From Chitinophagaceae bacterium (GTDB lineage: Bacteria > Bacteroidota > Bacteroidia > Chitinophagales > Chitinophagaceae), in the NCBI GenBank assembly GCA_003456175.1, contig DMPB01000044.1:17979-23098 (forward strand): a DNA stretch of 5,120 nucleotides. The letters run 5' to 3'. A model generated the notes under the pieces. The model was not told the DNA's origin, ran no database searches, and saw only the letters and a list, made by a program, of their open reading frames with translations. The position numbers and the translations under genes were made by a program. The first letter of the stretch is position 1, and every line of letters starts with the position of its first letter. This document shows positions 1-5,120 of this stretch, piece by piece.

Positions 1-54
1 GCCCTGTATGACTTGTAGCATCCGCGTTACAGTTGCATCTATATCAACGGCCAT
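1..54 (-). CDS. N-terminal fragment of an unidentified protein, possibly a HTH regulator (partial)
   Basis: An ATG on the minus strand opens a frame of 18 codons that runs off the left edge without a stop, reading MAVDIDATVTRMLQVIQG. The start lies inside the end of the upstream thioredoxin-like gene: the two frames overlap by 11 nt, which suggests translational coupling in one transcript. An AAGGAA stretch 10 nt before the ATG is the only good Shine-Dalgarno-like sequence seen in the window and supports this start. The segment ending in RMLQVIQ looks like the first helix of small XRE-type helix-turn-helix proteins of Bacteroidota, which often begin in a similar way. That is recall of a pattern over very few residues, so the product must be treated as unknown. 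Confidence 0.5.
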   Translation of the reverse strand, partial: MAVDIDATVTRMLQVIQG

Positions 55-505
55 TCAATATACGTTCCTTGGTTTTTGAAAGCATACCTTCTTTAATACC
101 AATGTAATGGTCTATCAGTACACGGTTTTTAAATACCAATAACTGTGGGAAAATATCGCGTTTCTTACGTAGTTGATATTGCAGTAAGGTATTGGTATAA
201 GTAGGGTACAATGCCGCTGTTGTAGCCATGTGCTTTAACACACTATCCTTCGGCTGATCCATTATTAAAACAATGTCACACAATGCAGCACAGTCGTTCA
301 ATACATCTAACTTTTGTATTAAAAACTGCGAATACCCACAGCCTACACCGCCGTATACAATTACGGTGTAAGGTTTGCTTCCAATGGTTTGCGTAGCTGT
401 TGGCAACACCAAAGCACTACTGTCAAAATTAGGATAACTTGTTTGGGCTTGTACGTGTAAGCCAAGCAGTAGCAATGCTATTGCAGTTGTAATACGATGT
501 ATCAT
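44..505 (-). CDS. Exported thioredoxin-fold protein with a CxxS active site
   Basis: This 153-residue protein has a signal peptide: MIHR, a hydrophobic core (about residues 5-16) and a likely cleavage after HVQA (residue 20), so the mature form of about 133 residues should be periplasmic or secreted. No lipobox cysteine is seen. The mature part reads as a thioredoxin fold: a beta strand (YTVIVYGG, about 46-53), then GCGYS where a redox CxxC would be (C56, S59), a helix, a second strand (IVLIMD), and IFP followed by LLVFKNR, matching the cis-proline (P120) and next strand of thioredoxins. With only the first active-site cysteine it may act as a monothiol isomerase-like or binding protein. C72 and C76 could form a structural disulfide. 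The start at 505 is preferred because it gives a standard signal peptide; an in-frame ATG at 523 would add MNEIAT. It follows pdxH on the same strand and overlaps the next gene by 11 nt. The exact family and partner are unknown. Confidence 0.8.
   Translation of the reverse strand: MIHRITTAIALLLLGLHVQAQTSYPNFDSSALVLPTATQTIGSKPYTVIVYGGVGCGYSQFLIQKLDVLNDCAALCDIVLIMDQPKDSVLKHMATTAALYPTYTNTLLQYQLRKKRDIFPQLLVFKNRVLIDHYIGIKEGMLSKTKERILNGR
65..70 (-). promoter_or_regulatory. Shine-Dalgarno-like site AAGGAA for the left-edge gene
   Basis: On the minus strand AAGGAA stands 10 nt before the ATG at 54, inside the coding sequence of the thioredoxin-like gene. No comparable purine-rich site precedes the starts of ligA, pdxH, the thioredoxin-like gene or the GH13 gene, as is usual in Bacteroidota. 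It mainly matters as support for the choice of the left-edge start, and could be a chance match. Confidence 0.35.
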
Positions 506-525
506 AGTTGCTATCTCATTCATTT

Positions 526-572
526 ACCGTAAGGTGTACTTACGTAAATATAAGATTGCCACACATTACGGC
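526..572 (-). repeat. Imperfect inverted repeat at the pdxH 3' end (possible intercistronic stem-loop)
   Basis: The arms at 526-537 (accgtaaggtgt) and 561-572 (acacattacggc) are complementary at 10 of 12 positions and are separated by 23 nt. The right arm includes the pdxH stop codon, and the left arm ends just before the alternative start (523) of the thioredoxin-like gene. Transcribed leftwards it could form a hairpin. No U-tract follows on the minus strand, so it does not look like an intrinsic terminator; an RNA-processing or stability element, or chance, are the other readings. The loop holds the palindrome TTACGTAA. Confidence 0.4.
538..549 (+). repeat. 12-bp motif ACTTACGTAAAT, copy 1 (palindromic core TTACGTAA)
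   Basis: The 12-mer contains the perfect 8-bp palindrome TTACGTAA at 540-547. It lies 17 nt before the upstream candidate start (523) of the thioredoxin-like gene. The same 12-mer occurs in the opposite orientation upstream of pdxH (1223-1234). It could be a regulator binding site, or part of the surrounding stem-loop region; two copies are not enough to decide. Confidence 0.3.
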
Positions 573-1207
573 GATAAACGTTCACGTAACCAATCGGTTT
601 GGTTGGTAAGGGTGTAGCGGAGGCGGTCGTGTAGGCGGCTGCTGCGGCCTTGCCAAAATTCAATTACTTGCGGCTGTATTATGTAACCACCCCAATGTTC
701 GGGGCGTGGTGGATGGTCGCCAAATTGCTGCATTAGTTCGTTCACACGATGCTCTAAAATGGTGCGGTCGTTAATAATGGCACTCTGGTTGCTAGCCCAT
801 GCACCAATGCGGCTACCTAGCGGGCGACTATGGTAATACGCATCGCTAGCAGCAGCATCAATTTTTTGAACCGCACCTTGTATGCGTACTTGGCGTTCTA
901 ACTCTTTCCAGAAAAAAACCATACAAGCCTTTGGGTTGGCGGCTAATTGGGCACCTTTTTGGCTGTTATAGTTGGTGAAAAATACAAAGCCATCTTCATC
1001 GTAACTTTTCAATAACACAATACGAGCATCGGGCATGCCTTGCGTATCTATGGTGGCAAGGGTAAAGGCGTTCACCTCATCAATATCGCTAGTTACAGCC
1101 TCGTTCCACCAAATCGTGAATTGATCGATAGGATGGAGCAATGCATCGGCTTCGTCAAGACTTTTCAGCATGTAATCGCGGCGTATATCGGCTATTTCTC
1201 TTTTCAT
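566..1207 (-). CDS. pdxH: Pyridoxamine/pyridoxine 5'-phosphate oxidase
   Basis: PdxH is a cytoplasmic FMN-dependent homodimer that oxidises pyridoxine or pyridoxamine 5'-phosphate to PLP with oxygen, the last step of de novo vitamin B6 synthesis and of salvage. The 213 residues match the usual length (E. coli about 218) and the family pattern end to end. Seen are ARIVLLK (R62, K67) and FFTNYNSQKG (about 76-85) for FMN; W100 with ERQVR (104-108; Q106 on FMN); YYHSRP (124-129) with S132 for PLP phosphate; SRIGAW; HWGGY; EFWQG (183-187); and RLHDR (191-195), whose R191 and H193 equivalents bind PLP. The C-terminus RLSP is the family's RLAP end. Residue 83 is Q where E. coli has R. The start at 1207 gives the normal N-terminus (MKREIADIRRDY); an in-frame ATG at 1261 would add 18 residues unlike the family. 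It sits 92 nt after ligA. Functional assignment is firm; co-transcription is inferred. Confidence 0.97.
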   Translation of the reverse strand: MKREIADIRRDYMLKSLDEADALLHPIDQFTIWWNEAVTSDIDEVNAFTLATIDTQGMPDARIVLLKSYDEDGFVFFTNYNSQKGAQLAANPKACMVFFWKELERQVRIQGAVQKIDAAASDAYYHSRPLGSRIGAWASNQSAIINDRTILEHRVNELMQQFGDHPPRPEHWGGYIIQPQVIEFWQGRSSRLHDRLRYTLTNQTDWLRERLSP

Positions 1208-1222
1208 ACAAAGTAGTTGTTC

Positions 1223-1234
1223 ATTTACGTAAGT
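1223..1234 (-). repeat. 12-bp motif ACTTACGTAAAT, copy 2 (palindromic core TTACGTAA)
   Basis: This is the same 12-mer as at 538-549 in opposite orientation, with the palindrome TTACGTAA at 1225-1232. It lies 18 nt upstream of the preferred pdxH start at 1207, in the gap between ligA and pdxH. That position nearly matches the spacing of copy 1 from the candidate start at 523. If pdxH began at 1261 instead, this copy would be inside its coding sequence, so the regulatory reading depends on the start chosen. Confidence 0.3.
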
Positions 1235-1299
1235 GTTCAAAATAACTTGCTCTATTAACAACGTAGGCTGCTATCGGTTGTAAGTATTGCTGATGTTTG

Positions 1300-3399
<2,100 letters not shown>

Positions 3400-3541
3400 T
3401 CAAAGTTGCGGCTTCAAAGAATTATGCCCTACACGCGTGGAATATTTTAGTTTAGAAATTAACCTAAGTATTAAAAAAAGATTAAAGACTTTCTATATGG
3501 CCTTTCATTTGAGAAAAATGTAAAGGTTTTTTTAAATTTTT

Positions 3542-3572
3542 TTTGGGATTGCGTAATTTTTACACACATTTG
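3542..3572 (+). promoter_or_regulatory. Bacteroidota-type sigma promoter for the GH13 gene
   Basis: TTTG at 3542-3545 is followed after exactly 19 nt by CACATTTG at 3565-3572, which matches the Bacteroidota -7 consensus TAnnTTTG at all fixed positions but the first. The spacing fits the known -33/-7 arrangement of the phylum's housekeeping sigma factor. Transcription would begin near 3577-3580, leaving a leader of about 40 nt before the ATG at 3621. The run of T residues just upstream fits a promoter-flanking element. An overlapping TAATTTTT at 3554-3561 is a weaker alternative -7 box without a good -33 partner. Confidence 0.55.
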
Positions 3573-3591
3573 TATGTGTAATTAATACACA
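3561..3591 (+). repeat. Clustered TACACA/TGTGTA inverted repeats over the promoter
   Basis: TACACACA (3561-3568) and TATGTGTA (3573-3580) form an inverted repeat matching at 7 of 8 positions around TTTG. The TGTGTA at 3575-3580 also pairs perfectly with TACACA at 3586-3591 around a 5-nt spacer. The set overlaps the proposed -7 box and start site, where a repressor would bind, so an operator is possible. Alternating A/C and G/T tracts arise easily by chance in AT-rich DNA, and no regulator gene lies beside it within the window. Confidence 0.35.
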
Positions 3592-3620
3592 TCTTCGAGA
3601 AAACAAACGATTGCCAACAA

Positions 3621-5120
3621 ATGAAGCGAATTGTACTTCTTTGTCTCTTGCTATGTGGTGTACGTGCTTATAGCCAGTTGCTCAACTGGTCGCCAGCCTT
3701 CATTCAAGAAACAAGTGCTACCGTAGAAATCAATGCCGATGCAACTAAAGGCAATCGCGGATTATTAAATTACACGCCGCCGACGGATGTATATGTGCAT
3801 ATTGGTGTAATTACCAACTTAAGCACGTCTTCAGCCGATTGGCGTTACTCACGCTTTACTTGGGGTACTACGCTTGGTGCAGCAAATGCTACTTTTCAGG
3901 GCAATAATATTTGGCGCTATACCATTACAGGAGGTTTGAGAACCTTCTTCAATATTACCAACCCTAGCGAACGCATATTGCGGATCGCTATTTTGTTTAG
4001 AAGCGGTAATGGTAGTAGGGTATTACGTAATGCCGATGGCAGTGATATGTATATTCCTGTGTATGATAATGGTTTTTATGCCCGTATCAACACGCCTGCT
4101 CGACAGCCTATGTTCGCACCACAGTTAGAAACAGTAAGCAGAAACCTTGGCGATCCACTGAGCATTCAAGCGTCTAGCAGCGCCAATAGCAACTTACGTT
4201 TATTGTATAATGGTACTCAAATTGCTACAGCCAATAACACTAGCACTATTAGTGCCAATACGAACATTAGCAGCTTTGGCGATCAAACCATTGTAGTAGA
4301 AGCGAACAACGGAACAACTACTGCTACCGATACCATTAAGTTTTTAGTGCCACCTACGGTAAATGTAGCACCGGTGCCAGCTGGTTTAAAAGATGGTGTT
4401 AACTACGAACCCGGTGATACTTCTGTAACATTGGTAATATATGCTCCTAGAAAAACAAGAATAGCCGTGTTAGGCGATTTTAATAACTGGCGTGAAACTG
4501 TACAGCATCAAATGAATAGAACGGCTGATAGTTCTAGGTTTTGGTTACGTATTACAGGCTTAACCCCAGGTGTTGAATATGCATATCAATATTTAATTGA
4601 CGGAACACTTCGTTTGGCCGATTATAACACCGAAAAAATATTGGATCCTAACAGTGATCAGTTTATTCCTACTGCTACGTATCCCAACTTGAAGCCTTAC
4701 CCAACTGGCCAAACTACTGGAATTGTAAGTGTGTTTCAAACCGCTAAGCCTGCTTATAACTGGCAGGTTACTAATTTCAACCGACCTGATAAGCGGAACT
4801 TGGTGATATATGAGTTGCTGGTAAGAGATTTTATTTCAGCTCGCAATTACAGAACCTTAAGAGATAGTATACCTTACTTCAAGCGTTTAGGTGTGAATGC
4901 TATTCAGTTCATGCCTATTAACGAGTTTGAGAATAACGAAAGCTGGGGCTACAACGGTAGTTTCTTTTTTGCGCCTGACAAGTATTATGGTACTGATAAC
5001 GATTTAAAAGCATTTATTGATGCTTGCCACCAAAACGGAATTGCTGTTATTCTAGATATTGCATTGAATCACCATTTTGGTCAGAGTCCAATGGTGCAGA
5101 TGTACTGGGATGGCGTGAAT
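3621..5120 (+). CDS. Secreted GH13 alpha-amylase-family glycoside hydrolase (N-terminal 500 residues, partial)
   Basis: The frame runs 500 codons from ATG 3621 to the window's last base without a stop. It starts with a signal peptide (MKR, a Leu/Cys-rich core, likely cleavage before Q19). Residues about 20-155 look like a beta-sandwich, possibly carbohydrate-binding (VYVHIGVITN; aromatic residues at WRYSRFTW and NIWRYTITGG). Residues about 159-243 resemble an Ig-like domain. Residues about 255-340 form a CBM48/isoamylase N-terminal-like domain with VLGDFNNW (283-290). The GH13 barrel begins at NLVIYELLVRDF (393-404), followed by VNAIQFMPINEF (425-436), WGYN (442-445) and conserved region I DIALNHH (D479, N483, H484). 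The nucleophile Asp, acid/base Glu and region IV lie beyond the edge, so activity and substrate cannot be confirmed; starch or a related alpha-glucan is expected. A C-terminal type IX secretion signal is common in such proteins but would be outside the window. No Shine-Dalgarno sequence precedes the ATG. No susC/susD genes are seen nearby. Confidence 0.93.
   Translation, partial: MKRIVLLCLLLCGVRAYSQLLNWSPAFIQETSATVEINADATKGNRGLLNYTPPTDVYVHIGVITNLSTSSADWRYSRFTWGTTLGAANATFQGNNIWRYTITGGLRTFFNITNPSERILRIAILFRSGNGSRVLRNADGSDMYIPVYDNGFYARINTPARQPMFAPQLETVSRNLGDPLSIQASSSANSNLRLLYNGTQIATANNTSTISANTNISSFGDQTIVVEANNGTTTATDTIKFLVPPTVNVAPVPAGLKDGVNYEPGDTSVTLVIYAPRKTRIAVLGDFNNWRETVQHQMNRTADSSRFWLRITGLTPGVEYAYQYLIDGTLRLADYNTEKILDPNSDQFIPTATYPNLKPYPTGQTTGIVSVFQTAKPAYNWQVTNFNRPDKRNLVIYELLVRDFISARNYRTLRDSIPYFKRLGVNAIQFMPINEFENNESWGYNGSFFFAPDKYYGTDNDLKAFIDACHQNGIAVILDIALNHHFGQSPMVQMYWDGVN

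Noticed and set aside
545..552. Minus-strand TATATTTA as a -7 box for the thioredoxin-like gene
   Set aside because: It matches TAnnTTTG except at the last base, but no TTG-type -33 element lies at the proper distance upstream.
1208..1261. 18-residue N-terminal extension of PdxH from the ATG at 1261
   Set aside because: PdxH proteins normally begin close to the MKREIADIRRDY segment. The extension has no family counterpart and would absorb most of the gap to ligA.
3401..3408. Minus-strand CAACTTTG as a -7 box for ligA
   Set aside because: It ends only a few bases before the ATG, so the transcript would be nearly leaderless, and no -33 element is found 19-21 nt upstream.

Overview
The base composition, the near absence of Shine-Dalgarno sites and a promoter of the TTTG-N19-TAnnTTTG type point to a member of the Bacteroidota. 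The starch-active enzyme at the right end closely resembles, from memory, a secreted amylase-like family common in Chitinophagaceae and relatives. That family placement is an inference and no search was run.

Layout. Positions 1-3396 carry four genes, all on the minus strand, so transcription runs right to left: ligA (NAD-dependent DNA ligase, complete), pdxH (pyridoxamine 5'-phosphate oxidase, complete), a small exported thioredoxin-fold protein with a CxxS active site, and the first 18 codons of another gene that overlaps the thioredoxin-like gene and leaves the window on the left. Gaps are about 92 nt (ligA to pdxH) and 60 nt (pdxH to the thioredoxin-like gene), then an 11-nt overlap. A single transcript is plausible but not shown. 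A 224-bp divergent spacer (3397-3620) then separates ligA from a plus-strand gene. That gene starts at 3621 and stays open to the last base (500 codons seen). It encodes an exported, multi-domain GH13 alpha-amylase-type glycoside hydrolase whose catalytic barrel is cut by the window edge.

How the genes relate. LigA seals nicks in DNA replication and repair; PdxH makes the cofactor PLP; the thioredoxin-like protein probably acts in the periplasm; the GH13 protein probably works on alpha-glucans outside the cytoplasm. No shared pathway is apparent, and the left block looks like an ordinary housekeeping neighbourhood.

I see no mobile element, CRISPR array, RNA gene or phage signature, and no convincing unknown system. 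The points worth a second look are small: the CxxS thioredoxin-like protein, a stem-loop between pdxH and that gene, a 12-bp palindromic motif found once upstream of each of these two genes, clustered TACACA/TGTGTA inverted repeats over the GH13 promoter, and the long non-catalytic N-terminal half of the GH13 enzyme.
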